Below, piece by piece: positions 49,539 through 58,744 of a stretch of DNA of 64,000 nucleotides. Every line of letters starts with the position of its first letter. Within the stretch, counting starts at the first letter, position 1. This stretch comes from Paenibacillus psychroresistens (GTDB lineage Bacteria; Bacillota; Bacilli; Paenibacillales; NBRC-103111). The notes below the pieces were generated by a model, which saw only the letters and a list, made by a program, of their open reading frames with translations, did not search any database and was not told the origin of the DNA. Location: positions 3,014,001-3,078,000 of the forward strand of contig NZ_CP034235.1 in NCBI RefSeq assembly GCF_009728935.1, given 5' to 3'. The translations under genes were made by a program, and so were the position numbers.

Positions 49539-49553
49539 GGAGGGGAAAACAAT

Positions 49554-50606
49554 ATGCCAGCTCAAATTAGTATCTATGACCCACGCGTTATGTATGAAGC
49601 TATTATCAATCGTCCACCAGCACATACTTTCCTGAAAAAAATGTTTTTCAACGAGGTTAAAACGTTTGATACGCCTTTTGTTGATGTGGATTATTATAAA
49701 TCTCGTCGCAAGATGGCGCCTTTTGTTTCACCTCGATTGCCGGGAAAAGTGATCTCGCGTGAGGGATTTATTACGAAAACCTATACACCTCCGCAGCTAA
49801 AACCGCTAAGGGGAATAAATGGAGAGAACATTAACAAACGCAGTTTAGGTGATACTCTCTACACTCGGAAATCACCAGCAGATCGAGCAGCTGAATTACT
49901 TGCAAGTGATATTGTTGAACTGGATGATTCCATAACGCGTCGTGAAGAATGGATGTATGCTCAGGTTTTGTTTTCCGGCCAAGTTCATATGCTTGGTGAA
50001 GGTGTGGATGAATTATTGGACTTTAACTTCACGCAAAAAGATACTTTGTCTGGAACGGATAAATGGGACAATGCTGCAAGTGATCCATATGCACAGTTAT
50101 ATGAGCGCAGACGAGTCGTTGTCAAAAACTCCGGAGTAAACCCTGATACCTCACTTATGGCAAGTGATGTCGTTCAAGTCTTTATCACTCATCCAAAAAT
50201 CAAGGAGTTACTGGATATTCGTCGAGTAGAACTTGGAATGATTAATCCTCGTCAATTACCGAATGGCGCAACTTATATTGGCTCGCTGTCAGCGCTTGGT
50301 TTGGATATTTATAGTTATGACGAGTGGTTTCTCGATGAGGATACCGATCCGCTAAATCCGACCGAACAACCGATGATACCCTCAGGTCATATTTGGTTGG
50401 GATCGACTCAAGCGAAATTCAGTACGTATTATGGAGCTGTTACGCTTGTGGATCCGGATACGAAAGACTTCTATACCGTGGAAGGTGACCGTATACCGCA
50501 AAGTTGGGTAAGTATTGAACCACCTCAACGTTTTCTACAAATTAATAGTCGTCCTTTACCGGTACCACATGAAGTTGACAGCTGGTACATCATCGAGGTG
50601 ATATAA
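49554..50606 (+). CDS. Major capsid protein, lambda gpE family
   Basis: 350 residues: ISIYDPRVMYEAIINRPPAH, TFLKKMFFN, YKSRRKMAPFVSPRLPGKVI, and late IPSGHIWLGSTQAKFSTYYG. These segments and the length match the lambda E-type major capsid protein. Preceded by GGGAGGGG. Confidence 0.93.
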   Translation: MPAQISIYDPRVMYEAIINRPPAHTFLKKMFFNEVKTFDTPFVDVDYYKSRRKMAPFVSPRLPGKVISREGFITKTYTPPQLKPLRGINGENINKRSLGDTLYTRKSPADRAAELLASDIVELDDSITRREEWMYAQVLFSGQVHMLGEGVDELLDFNFTQKDTLSGTDKWDNAASDPYAQLYERRRVVVKNSGVNPDTSLMASDVVQVFITHPKIKELLDIRRVELGMINPRQLPNGATYIGSLSALGLDIYSYDEWFLDEDTDPLNPTEQPMIPSGHIWLGSTQAKFSTYYGAVTLVDPDTKDFYTVEGDRIPQSWVSIEPPQRFLQINSRPLPVPHEVDSWYIIEVI

Positions 50607-50607
50607 A

Positions 50608-50970
50608 ATGGCGATTACGAGTGCATGGAATATCCAGCACAATGGCATAAAGTATCCAGCTGGTGAGGTCATTGACTTGCTTTCTGAGGAAGAAGAACAG
50701 GAATTAATCGATAAAGGTAAAGCCAAAAGGGTCCCGGTGGTTTATGTAACCGAGGACTCTTTTACATTGGATGGCAACAGTCAAAATGATTCCGATATTC
50801 TCACTATCCAGCAATTTAGTGACTTGAAAGCGGATGAGCAAAAAGCACAGTTACTATTGTTAGGTATCGATCCAGCTTCGAAACTAGACCTTCGTGTTCA
50901 ACAATATACACAATGGTTTCTATTTAGCCCCCTAGGAGACTTGGACAGTACACCCCTTAATCAAATATAA
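50608..50970 (+). pseudogene. Head completion-type protein, 3' end split off by an IS element
   Basis: The frame reads MAITSAWNIQHNGIKYPAGE ... TQWFLFSPLGD and then runs into the IS at 50942, ending in nine IS-coded residues. Joining base 50941 directly to 52327 restores the frame for 17 more codons (CIRVFSRFDAQDDEVVS-stop). It also restores a TTGA overlap with the next gene, so the intact product was about 128 residues. By place after the capsid gene it should be a head completion or connector protein. The altered end may or may not destroy its function. Confidence 0.75.
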
Positions 50971-50994
50971 TTATATTAGACGGAGGGGAACGTT

Positions 50995-51321
50995 ATGAAG
51001 CGAGTACAGTATGATCTTAATTTTAAGATGGATATCATTCGAAAAGGGAAAGAGATTGGGAACTTTACAGCAGTAGCCAGGCAGCACGAACTGGATCCCA
51101 AGATGGTCATGCGATGGGCAAAAGAATTAAATCGTAAGGATGTGGATAAGTTAGATGGTGCTAGCAAAAGACAAGCCCAGTTTATACCTACCCCTGATGA
51201 TTATAAACAGTTAGAGCATGAGAATGAAAAGCTGAAGAAGCTACTAGCGGAACAAGCTCTGGAAAGAGAAATTCTCAAAGACCTACTAAAAAAAACGAAC
51301 CCAAACTTGCGGATAAAATAG
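50995..51321 (+). CDS. IS3-family transposase OrfA
   Basis: 108 residues with an N-terminal helix-turn-helix (NFTAVARQHELDPKMVMRWA) and a leucine-zipper-like C-terminal helix (LEHENEKLKKLLAEQALERE). GGAGGGG precedes the ATG. Alone it is expected to regulate transposition; after frameshifting it becomes the N-terminus of OrfAB. Confidence 0.9.
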   Translation: MKRVQYDLNFKMDIIRKGKEIGNFTAVARQHELDPKMVMRWAKELNRKDVDKLDGASKRQAQFIPTPDDYKQLEHENEKLKKLLAEQALEREILKDLLKKTNPNLRIK

Positions 51322-52250
51322 AGATTGCCCACAAATATATTGTCCAAGGGCATTGTATTACCTTAGTGCTCCGTGTGGTGGAAGTCGAACGCTCGACGTA
51401 TTATGCACATGTGAATAAAGCGGAATTAAAACCTATCCACAGGGTCGGTCGCCCCGCACCTGGTTTATCTTATACAGCAGATGGCAAGCCCGTAAGTGAT
51501 GAAGAGATCACAGAATGGCTGATGGAATTCATAGCGGGTGAGGGAGCAGCCTACGGCTACCGCAAGCTCACTGTGCTTCTTAGAAGACGCCACAAACTTG
51601 TGATTAACAAGAAGAAAGTCTATAGGCTATGTAAGTCTATGAACGTCCTACGTCCACAGCGTAAGTTAAAGAATAAGCATCCAAGAAGACTTGCTAACAA
51701 CCGTTTAATCACCGGCTCCAATCAATTGTGGGAGACCGATATTAAGTACGGATGGATTGCTGGCGAGTACCGTTTCTTCTTCATAATGAGCATTATAGAC
51801 GTGTTTGATCGTGCCATTATTTCGTATCATCTTGGCTTAACCTGTGAGGCTAAACATCTGGTTCAGATCACTCAGGAGGCCCTTATGAAGCGTCAATTAT
51901 TCGGGAAACCACAGGAAGAGAAACCTTTTATACGCTCCGATAATGGTCCACAATTCATCAGCCAACTGTTTGAAGATGCATGCGAGAACTTTCAAATGAT
52001 TCATGAGCGGATTCCGCCTAGAACACCAAATAAAAATGCTCACATTGAATCATTTCATTCTATTTTGGAAGCGGAATGCTACCAACGCCATGAATTTGAA
52101 ACGTATCCACAGGTCTATGAGATCGTTTCTCAATTCATAAAAGATTACAATCAACAACGGATCCATGGGAGTATTTATGACCTATCACCCTATGAATATA
52201 TCGAAGCATTGAAGAAAAATCTCGTACAGCCTAAACATATTAAGGTGTAA
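51288..52250 (+). CDS. IS3-family transposase OrfB (DDE), made as OrfAB by -1 frameshift
   Basis: The integrase domain shows all three acidic residues: ETDIKYGWIAGEYRF, IRSDNGPQFIS and AHIESFHSILEAECYQR. An HTH_21-like region lies before them. Upstream of the GTG at 51366 the frame stays open back to an eight-A run (51288-51295), and encodes KLADKIEIAHKYIVQGHCIT. The enzyme is therefore very probably made by -1 slippage on that run at the end of orfA, as usual for the family. Confidence 0.88.
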   Translation, partial: KKNEPKLADKIEIAHKYIVQGHCITLVLRVVEVERSTYYAHVNKAELKPIHRVGRPAPGLSYTADGKPVSDEEITEWLMEFIAGEGAAYGYRKLTVLLRRRHKLVINKKKVYRLCKSMNVLRPQRKLKNKHPRRLANNRLITGSNQLWETDIKYGWIAGEYRFFFIMSIIDVFDRAIISYHLGLTCEAKHLVQITQEALMKRQLFGKPQEEKPFIRSDNGPQFISQLFEDACENFQMIHERIPPRTPNKNAHIESFHSILEAECYQRHEFETYPQVYEIVSQFIKDYNQQRIHGSIYDLSPYEYIEALKKNLVQPKHIKV

Positions 52251-52326
52251 ACCGTGAAAAATGGAGCAAACAAGAGCAATATCTAGCAATTCTATGAGAT
52301 CATTTCGTTAAGAGGTGTAGCGTCCA

Positions 52327-52379
52327 GCATAAGGGTGTTCAGCCGGTTTGATGCTCAAGACGATGAGGTGGTTAGTTGA
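52327..52379 (+). pseudogene. 3' fragment of the IS-split head gene
   Basis: Contains the last 16 complete codons and stop of the interrupted gene (IRVFSRFDAQDDEVVS after a split Cys codon). It still carries GAGGTGG, the ribosome binding site of the next gene, so the IS has spared the downstream expression signal. Confidence 0.75.
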
Positions 52380-52705
52380 ATTTACGAGAACAAATTGCAA
52401 AGGATATAGGCACCTTTATAAACAATAATGAATTTTTTGAGGATCATGATGTAAACGGTCAAACTCTTTCAGTGATGATTGATAATGACGCCTTTAAGGG
52501 CCGCTCACGTCAACCAACTGATCTCTATAATGCTACTAGTGGAGTTTCCATTGGTAGCATTATTCTTTATGTAAAAGAGTCCGATATGGAAGACCGTCCA
52601 GTAATTGAACAGCATCTTCGATTGGACGGCAAGTTGTATCTCGTTTCAAGTTGCAATGAGAATATGGGGATGCTTGAAATTGGATTGGAGGCGAATGAAG
52701 CGTGA
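52376..52705 (+). CDS. Head-tail connector-like phage protein
   Basis: 109 residues from TTG 52376 (GAGGTGG upstream, TTGA overlap with the split gene). It starts with a helix (REQIAKDIGTFINNNEFFED) followed by strands (TLSVMIDNDAFKGR, YLVSSCNENMGMLEIGLEAN). This size and form, and its place between capsid and gpZ-like genes, match lambda FII-type or related head-tail joining proteins. Confidence 0.6.
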   Translation: MNLREQIAKDIGTFINNNEFFEDHDVNGQTLSVMIDNDAFKGRSRQPTDLYNATSGVSIGSIILYVKESDMEDRPVIEQHLRLDGKLYLVSSCNENMGMLEIGLEANEA

Positions 52706-53259
52706 TTAAGGTTACTGCACCACAAATAGATAGAGCAATCAAACTGCTGAATCATATTCCTGGTGCAGCACCTAAAGCGATATTTCGTGCAATCAATCGT
52801 GCTGCAGATACTGCTCGTACAGAAGCAGCACGCAAAGTCAGGGAAACCTATTATATCGATTACGGCGCTATTCTTTCCACCATAAGGATTCGAAAAGCAA
52901 CAAATAGTAGATTATCTGCTAGGGTCACTTCACGTGGTCATGCTACGCCTTTATATGCGTTTCGTGTAACCCCAAAGCAAATATCTCCTAAAAGAAAAAC
53001 ACCGATAATTGTTAAAGTAAAACGTGGAGAAGGCGGCCCTATTAAGCGTGCATTTGTGGCTAAAATTTATGGTATGACAAATATTTATGAACGTGTTGGT
53101 AAAAAACGTATACCTGTACGGACACTTTACGGACCGCCTATTCCACAAATGATTGGAAATAAAACAGTTGCAGCCTGGGTTGAACAGAAAGCAGTCGAGA
53201 AGCTTAATGATAGGATCGATCACGAAATAAGCAGGGAACTGGAGGCGTTTGAAGGATGA
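52702..53259 (+). CDS. Minor tail protein, gpZ-like
   Basis: 185 residues: KAIFRAINRAADTARTEAAR, KVRETYYIDYGAILSTIRIR, and the late segment RVGKKRIPVRTLYGPPIPQM are typical for the phage gpZ family, involved in tail completion. GTG overlaps the previous stop (GTGA). Confidence 0.85.
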   Translation: MIKVTAPQIDRAIKLLNHIPGAAPKAIFRAINRAADTARTEAARKVRETYYIDYGAILSTIRIRKATNSRLSARVTSRGHATPLYAFRVTPKQISPKRKTPIIVKVKRGEGGPIKRAFVAKIYGMTNIYERVGKKRIPVRTLYGPPIPQMIGNKTVAAWVEQKAVEKLNDRIDHEISRELEAFEG

Positions 53260-53735
53260 CACCGATCATATTGATCGATTCGTTAATTGCCTTTGTTGAA
53301 ATGGCTGTTGTTAATTTCGAGCTACAGTCTAATAACCCAGATATTAAAAAGGCTCCGCAAGTTTTGGGAGGATACCTGGACGAGAAGAAGCCTGGACCAA
53401 AACAAGACCCACCAGATTTCCCTTATGTCATTATTCGATATTTAGAAGATGATGATCAACAGGATGGTAATAATGCAAAGGTTCGAATTATGGCAGGCAC
53501 TTACAGCGAAGATGCTAAAGACGGATGGCGTGATGCAATGAACGTTATTACTCGGATAAAGCAGGCTTTGCTTAAACAGGGTATAATCGGCGGTTGTTTC
53601 AGAGTTGAAAAGCCCATTAAGACTGAGCTACCAGAGGAGCAGCCTTATCCGGAATGGGTGGCACTTATGACGATAAGCGTGGTAATGCCACAGATTTATG
53701 AAGAAGGAGGGTACCAAAGTGACCTCGAGAATTAA
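53256..53735 (+). CDS. Tail completion/terminator-like protein
   Basis: 159 residues, ATGA overlap. DFPYVIIRYLEDDDQQDGNN, VRIMAGTYSEDAKDGWRDAM and the helix NVITRIKQALLKQ follow the pattern of tail terminator proteins (lambda gpU / P2-like completion proteins), in the expected place after the gpZ-like gene. Confidence 0.6.
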   Translation: MTPIILIDSLIAFVEMAVVNFELQSNNPDIKKAPQVLGGYLDEKKPGPKQDPPDFPYVIIRYLEDDDQQDGNNAKVRIMAGTYSEDAKDGWRDAMNVITRIKQALLKQGIIGGCFRVEKPIKTELPEEQPYPEWVALMTISVVMPQIYEEGGYQSDLEN

Positions 53736-53997
53736 AAATAAAGTTGTGCTAGAAAAACAAGAAGCTTTAATTTATTGTGGTCCGCATCTTAAGGGCGGGT
53801 TATTAAATCAATTCACGATTTATAAGAATGGATTTCCAATTCATCTGGTCAAACATTTAGAGCAATGTCCTGCAATCAAGAATTTATTTGTTCCTATTGC
53901 AGAAATGGTTGACACAATTCAACTAACCTCAGAACAAGGTTCCGCTCAACACGTGTGGTTCCAAGAAATCTCAAATTATAAAGGAAGTGAAATCTAA
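53719..53997 (+). CDS. Small phage tail-region protein, unknown
   Basis: About 92 residues from GTG 53719, behind GGAGGG. Strand-rich (NQFTIYKNGFPIHLVKHLEQ). It overlaps the previous gene by 17 bases and the sheath start by one base. It takes the place of a DUF2635-type gene in Mu-like phages, but I do not recognise the family. Confidence 0.5.
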   Translation: MTSRIKNKVVLEKQEALIYCGPHLKGGLLNQFTIYKNGFPIHLVKHLEQCPAIKNLFVPIAEMVDTIQLTSEQGSAQHVWFQEISNYKGSEI

Positions 53998-55454
53998 TGG
54001 CGTATAAACATGGAGTGTTTGTTAGTGAGATACCAACCTCAATCATTCCACCGGTTTTAGCTACCGCAGGATTACCAGTTGTTTTTGGTACCGCTCCAAT
54101 TAACCTTGGAGCGGATCAGCAATATGCAAACAAACCTTTTTTAGCTTATTCAAAGGAAGAAGCAATTGCTGCTCTTGGCTATTCTTCGGATTGGGAAAAG
54201 TATTCGTTGTGTGAGTTTATGGTTTCATATTTCGATTTGTTTAATGTGGCGCCAGTTGTTTTCGTAAATGTATTGAATCTAACTGATCACAAGCTTGCCA
54301 TTGTCGACACAGCCAGAACGCTTGTTGGTGGTATCGTGAAACTTGCTCAGACGGGCATTTTACTTAATACATTAGTCTTAAAATTAACAGTCGGAGGAAC
54401 TCTTCTAGTTAAAAACACCGATTATACCGCGGCGTTTAATAGTGCAGGTGAAGTTGTGATCACGCGAGTCGTTGGTGGTCTGCTTGTAGCAGCTAACTCC
54501 ACTTTTGTTGCTTCTTATGATTACTTAGATGCAGCAGCTGTTGACTCAGCGGATATAATTGGTGGGGTTGATGGAACGACTGGCGCTGTAACTGGATTGG
54601 AGCTAATCAATAAAGTATTTCCTTTATTCCAGTTAGTGCCTGGTCAAATTGTTGCACCGGGATGGAGTCATAATTCAGCAGTTGCAGCGGTAATGGTAGC
54701 AAAGGCTAGTAGTATCAATGGGTTGTTTAAAGCGATCGCAATTACAGATGTAGATGCGACAAACGCTGGAGCTGATCTTTATACCGAAGTGCCGGCTTGG
54801 AAGAATACCAACAACTATTCCAGCACATTTCAGTTAGTAGGTTGGCCCAAGCTTATGTTGGATGATGTCATTTATTACATGTCTTCTCAGTTGGCTGGTT
54901 TAATAAGTAAAACGGATGCCCTAAATGATGATATCCCATATGTAAGTCCTAGTAACCAAAACTTACAGGCAGTTTCAGCAGTTACAGCAGCTGGTTTAGA
55001 AGTTTCACTTGGCCCTGATCAAGCAGCGTATTTGAATGGTAATGGTATTATCACGGCTATGAATTTTATTGGCGGTTGGAAACTTTGGGGCAATTACACT
55101 GGGGCATTTCCTGCGAGTACGGATGTAAAGGATGTGTTTGGATCTATTCGTCGCATGTTCAATTGGGTGGGGAATACAATCATCCTTACTTTTATGAGTA
55201 AAGTAGATAGCCCGATGAAGAAACGGACAATAGATTCCATTGTCGATAGTTTAAATATCTGGTTAAACGGTTTAACAGCACGTGGAGCTTTATTAGGAGG
55301 TCATGTTGAATTCCGGACAAGTGAAAACCCTTCAACGGATTTGCTTGCAGGCAAAGTAAATCTGCATGTATTTCTTACTCCACCTGTACCAATGCAAGAA
55401 ATTAATTTTGCACTTGAATTCGATGTAAATAATTTGAACGCGTTGTTCGCGTAG
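53997..55454 (+). CDS. Tail sheath protein
   Basis: 485 residues: KHGVFVSEIPTSIIPPVLAT, LPVVFGTAPINLG at the N-terminus and FMSKVDSPMKKRTIDSIVDS, LNIWLNGLTARGALLGGHVE at the C-terminus are typical contractile sheath segments. A variable beta-rich insertion lies at about 100-190. It shows that the tail is contractile (myophage). Confidence 0.93.
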   Translation: MAYKHGVFVSEIPTSIIPPVLATAGLPVVFGTAPINLGADQQYANKPFLAYSKEEAIAALGYSSDWEKYSLCEFMVSYFDLFNVAPVVFVNVLNLTDHKLAIVDTARTLVGGIVKLAQTGILLNTLVLKLTVGGTLLVKNTDYTAAFNSAGEVVITRVVGGLLVAANSTFVASYDYLDAAAVDSADIIGGVDGTTGAVTGLELINKVFPLFQLVPGQIVAPGWSHNSAVAAVMVAKASSINGLFKAIAITDVDATNAGADLYTEVPAWKNTNNYSSTFQLVGWPKLMLDDVIYYMSSQLAGLISKTDALNDDIPYVSPSNQNLQAVSAVTAAGLEVSLGPDQAAYLNGNGIITAMNFIGGWKLWGNYTGAFPASTDVKDVFGSIRRMFNWVGNTIILTFMSKVDSPMKKRTIDSIVDSLNIWLNGLTARGALLGGHVEFRTSENPSTDLLAGKVNLHVFLTPPVPMQEINFALEFDVNNLNALFA

Positions 55455-55468
55455 ATGGAGGAAAATTT

Positions 55469-56047
55469 ATGGCTTTTCCAATAAATCCACAGTTAAAAGG
55501 TGCTGTGACAAAACCTGCTATTAATACGATCCCTGAGCGATTAACTGCTTTTCGTGTATACAGTGGAGATGACTCGACTGATTACAAAGGTATCAGCGAT
55601 ATTCAAATACCATCATTAGAACCGATGAAAGATACGGTTAAAGGTGCAGGGATTGCGGGTGAATACGAATCCCCGACTCTAGGCCAATTCAGCAGCATGA
55701 AGCTGACAATGAACTGGAGAGCAATTACTAAGGAACAGCTGCTAATTACTGCGCAAAAATCTCAAAAGTTTGATTGCCGGGGTGTTAATCAGGTTTATGA
55801 TGCCGCAGCTGGAACGTATTCTACTCAAAGTATAAAAATTGTGGTGCAAGGTCCACCAACGAAAGTCGATCCAGGTAAATTCGATACTAGCAGCACGAGC
55901 GGTGGATCCACTGAAATCGAGGTTCTTTACTTGAAGATCGATATCGATGGAGTAAATGTTCTTGAAATTGACAAGCTGAATTATAAATGTGTGATTGATG
56001 GAGTTGATTATTTGGCTTCAACCAAGACTGCTCTAGGCCTAACATAA
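55469..56047 (+). CDS. Major tail tube protein
   Basis: 192 residues: INTIPERLTAFRVYSGDDST, SLEPMKDTVKGAGIAGEYES and SMKLTMNWRAIT are characteristic of P2 FII-type tube proteins. The C-terminal DIDGVNVLEIDKLNYKCVID is also usual. It lies directly after the sheath gene. Confidence 0.92.
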   Translation: MAFPINPQLKGAVTKPAINTIPERLTAFRVYSGDDSTDYKGISDIQIPSLEPMKDTVKGAGIAGEYESPTLGQFSSMKLTMNWRAITKEQLLITAQKSQKFDCRGVNQVYDAAAGTYSTQSIKIVVQGPPTKVDPGKFDTSSTSGGSTEIEVLYLKIDIDGVNVLEIDKLNYKCVIDGVDYLASTKTALGLT

Positions 56048-56068
56048 AAATAAAGTGAGGGTAAATGC

Positions 56069-56383
56069 ATGAAAATTAAACTTAAAAAGCCCTTTAATAA
56101 AGGTGAAGTAACAGTAACTGAGTTCGATATTGATTTTGTGAAGTTGACTGGATACCAAATTATTGAAGCAGAAGTTGAAGCGAGAGGGATGGGAGAAACT
56201 AGCCCAAACCCTCTTTTTTCATCTCGTGGACTAGCAATTATTGCAGCAAAGGCCTCTGGGCATATTCCAGAAGATATAATTGGCTTATCCGCGCCTGACT
56301 TTCTAATGGTAACAAATACGGTGAGCAATTTTTTGTACGGATGGGTCTTGCCGGGATTGATTCAAGAGCCCTCCGAAGGGTAA
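56069..56383 (+). CDS. Tail assembly chaperone (gpE-like)
   Basis: 104 residues: LKKPFNKGEVTVTEFDIDFV, LTGYQIIEAEVEARG, and late MVTNTVSNFLYGWVLPGL. It matches the phage tail assembly chaperone family between tube and tape measure. Near its end a T TTT TTG heptamer (56329-56335) lies in phase for -1 slippage, which would fuse it to the next short frame, as known for P2 E/E'. Confidence 0.85.
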   Translation: MKIKLKKPFNKGEVTVTEFDIDFVKLTGYQIIEAEVEARGMGETSPNPLFSSRGLAIIAAKASGHIPEDIIGLSAPDFLMVTNTVSNFLYGWVLPGLIQEPSEG

Positions 56384-56391
56384 CACTCAAC

Positions 56392-56496
56392 ATGTCAAAA
56401 TCATCATTCACTTCTCTGGAGTTTTGGTTAAATATGCCGATTCCTGAATTGTTAGAATGGCTAGAATCAATGTTAGACACAAAAGGAGCTGGTTAA
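56392..56496 (+). CDS. E'-like chaperone extension reached by -1 frameshift
   Basis: The frame is open without a stop from the slippery heptamer at 56329 through 56496. After the shift it gives VRMGLAGIDSRALRRVTLNM, then SKSSFTSLEFWLNMPIPELL EWLES-type ending. It also has its own ATG at 56392 (34 residues) but no good ribosome binding site. The FW-x-MP-x-EL-x-EW pattern matches E'-like extensions that recruit the tape measure protein. Confidence 0.75.
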   Translation: MSKSSFTSLEFWLNMPIPELLEWLESMLDTKGAG

Positions 56497-56497
56497 C

Positions 56498-58744
56498 GTG
56501 GCGCAGAAAGTCTATGAAATTAGTTTTGCAATTGCTGGAAAAATGGCGAGCGGCTTTGGCGGCACGTTTGACTACGCTACCACTCATGTTAATAAACTCA
56601 AAACAGAAGTTCAGCAGCTCAACGCTCAGTATAAAAAAGGCACCGTCCCTCTTGAGGAGTACAGTGATAAACAAAGCAAGCTTACTCGTAAAATTCGAGA
56701 GACGGAAGCGGCTCAAGCTTTATTCAATAGAGGTTTACAAAAACAGCAGAGCATAACCTCAGCAATTACTCGAGCAGCAGCTAGATCGGTAAGGAATACC
56801 CTTTCCGTTGGAGCAGGCGCTGTTGCAATTGGTGGAGGGTTTGCACTAGTATCTGCAATTGGTGATGCGATTGATTTTCAAGATGCTATGCTAGGCGTGG
56901 CTAAACAGGTTCAAGGAGCCAGGGATTCAAATGGCGAATTGACCAAAACTTATTATCAAATGGAATCTGAAATTAAAAAATTAGGTCGTGACATTCCGAT
57001 ATTAACTAATGATATTGCCGGAATGGTCGAAGCAGCCTCTCGAATGAATGTTCCTAAAGAGCAATTAATCGAGTTTACTACCTTGATTTCTAAAATGTCA
57101 GTAGCGTTTGAGATGGTTCCAGCCGAAGTTGCAGATGACATGGGTAAGATTGCAAATGTTATGCAAATACCGATTACAAAATTAAAAGAACTTGGAGATA
57201 CCGTTAACTATTTAGATGATAATTCTGTATCAAGAGGTCAAGATATTATTGCTGTATTGCTGAGAACTGGCGGAATATTAAAGCAGGTTAACATGTCGGC
57301 TGCTCAAGGGGCAGCGCTTGGAAGTACTTTCCTTTCATTGGGAAAATCAGAAGAGGTGGCAGCAACAGCTACTACAGCTCTAATTCGTGAACTTGCTATC
57401 GCTCAGGAACAACCGAAGGATTTTCAAAAAGGATTAAAAGCCTTGGGAATGACTTCTGCTCAGGTAAATAAAGGGATGACTCAAGATGCACAAGGTACAA
57501 TTTTGAATGTATTGAGTGCAATAAATAAACTCCCAAAGGAAAGACAGGCCTCCATTACGACTGGATTATTCGGAAAAGAATATGGTGACGATATCGCCGC
57601 TATTGCTGGTGCCATAGGTGAATATCGGCGAGAGATTGCACTGATTAGTGATGAAAAAGCAAAAGGATCAATGGATAAGGAGTATGATGCTAGGCTAAAA
57701 ACAACTAGCGCCCAAATTGTACTAATGAAAAATTCTTTCATGGAAACAAAGGTTGCCTTAGGGTCAGTGTTTTTACCCGCATTGAATATTGTTTTTAAAG
57801 ATATTGCAAAAGGTTCTGTGAAAGCAGCAGATTATTTTGAGAAGATAGGGCCTGCTTTGAGTGAATCGATTGAGGGAGGAGTAAACAGTGCTAAAGACTA
57901 TTTAAGATCACATTTTCTAAACAATCCTGAATTTCAAAGTCTATCGTTATCAGCAAAAATAGGCTTCGTGTTTGACGATCTGTGGAAGACATTCACGGCG
58001 TGGTATGACAGTACTGGTAGTGGTTACGTTTCAAACGTGACTGCAAGATTAACAGCTGGCTTAGCAGCAGGAATTGTTGCATCCGCTGTGCCTATCACTG
58101 AAGCAGGTATAAAACTAGGTGTATCTTTGGCTCAAGGTATGTGGGACGGGTTGCAAGAATTTTTGGCAGATCATCAATTGTTGGCTACGGTTTTAGCTGG
58201 AACTGCTGGGGCTGTTCAAGGATCTAGATTAGGACCTTGGGGAGCTGTCGCTGGAGGAGTCACTGGCGTTGTTGGTACAAGTGTTGGCGCATCAAACGCA
58301 AATTTTAACCAAACTGTAAAAAAAATTGACGATGTAACAGCTTATGAGTCAAGTTGGTCTGGGATCCCAGTGGATACAATCCATTCTATGCCATTTGCAG
58401 ATCAAATTGTTTTATGGGATAAATTCTTAGTTGAAATATCCAAAAAAACAAACATGACATTTGAAGAATTAAAAGGTAAGAAGTCATATGAGTTATTACC
58501 AATAATTGAATCTATGCCAAAAAGTGATCCGAACAACACTCAAAACTCAGTATGGAAGAATTTTAATGAAAAATTTCTTTCAAACGGTCCTAGCCAAAGT
58601 ATCGTAAATCAAATTACATTTTCACCAGTAATTCATGGTTCGGATGCAAGTATAATACCAGAATTACAAAAGCAACAAACTTTATTTACTGATAACATCA
58701 ATGCTTTTTTGAATCAGAAATGGAGACTGAGTTATGAAAAATAA
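56498..58744 (+). CDS. Tail tape measure protein
   Basis: 748 residues. N-terminal coiled coil (VNKLKTEVQQLNAQYKKGTV). Then a TP901-type core: DFQDAMLGVAKQVQGA, IPILTNDIAGMVEAASRMNV, and later LPKERQASITTGLFGKEYGD. Hydrophobic segments follow (about 518-540 and 560-610). The length would set a tail of roughly 110 nm by the usual 1.5 angstrom per residue rule. GTG start behind AGGAGC. Confidence 0.92.
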   Translation: MAQKVYEISFAIAGKMASGFGGTFDYATTHVNKLKTEVQQLNAQYKKGTVPLEEYSDKQSKLTRKIRETEAAQALFNRGLQKQQSITSAITRAAARSVRNTLSVGAGAVAIGGGFALVSAIGDAIDFQDAMLGVAKQVQGARDSNGELTKTYYQMESEIKKLGRDIPILTNDIAGMVEAASRMNVPKEQLIEFTTLISKMSVAFEMVPAEVADDMGKIANVMQIPITKLKELGDTVNYLDDNSVSRGQDIIAVLLRTGGILKQVNMSAAQGAALGSTFLSLGKSEEVAATATTALIRELAIAQEQPKDFQKGLKALGMTSAQVNKGMTQDAQGTILNVLSAINKLPKERQASITTGLFGKEYGDDIAAIAGAIGEYRREIALISDEKAKGSMDKEYDARLKTTSAQIVLMKNSFMETKVALGSVFLPALNIVFKDIAKGSVKAADYFEKIGPALSESIEGGVNSAKDYLRSHFLNNPEFQSLSLSAKIGFVFDDLWKTFTAWYDSTGSGYVSNVTARLTAGLAAGIVASAVPITEAGIKLGVSLAQGMWDGLQEFLADHQLLATVLAGTAGAVQGSRLGPWGAVAGGVTGVVGTSVGASNANFNQTVKKIDDVTAYESSWSGIPVDTIHSMPFADQIVLWDKFLVEISKKTNMTFEELKGKKSYELLPIIESMPKSDPNNTQNSVWKNFNEKFLSNGPSQSIVNQITFSPVIHGSDASIIPELQKQQTLFTDNINAFLNQKWRLSYEK

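Larger units (their letters stand above)
50942..52326 (+). mobile_element. IS3-family insertion sequence
   Basis: A 1385-base element bounded by imperfect 25-base inverted repeats (50942-50966 starting TGGACAGTACACC, and 52302-52326 ending GGTGTAGCGTCCA; 20 of 25 match by hand) with the TG...CA ends of the IS3 family. It carries orfA and orfB joined by an A-run. No direct target repeat is visible (ACT before, GCA after). It interrupts a phage head gene. Confidence 0.9.
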
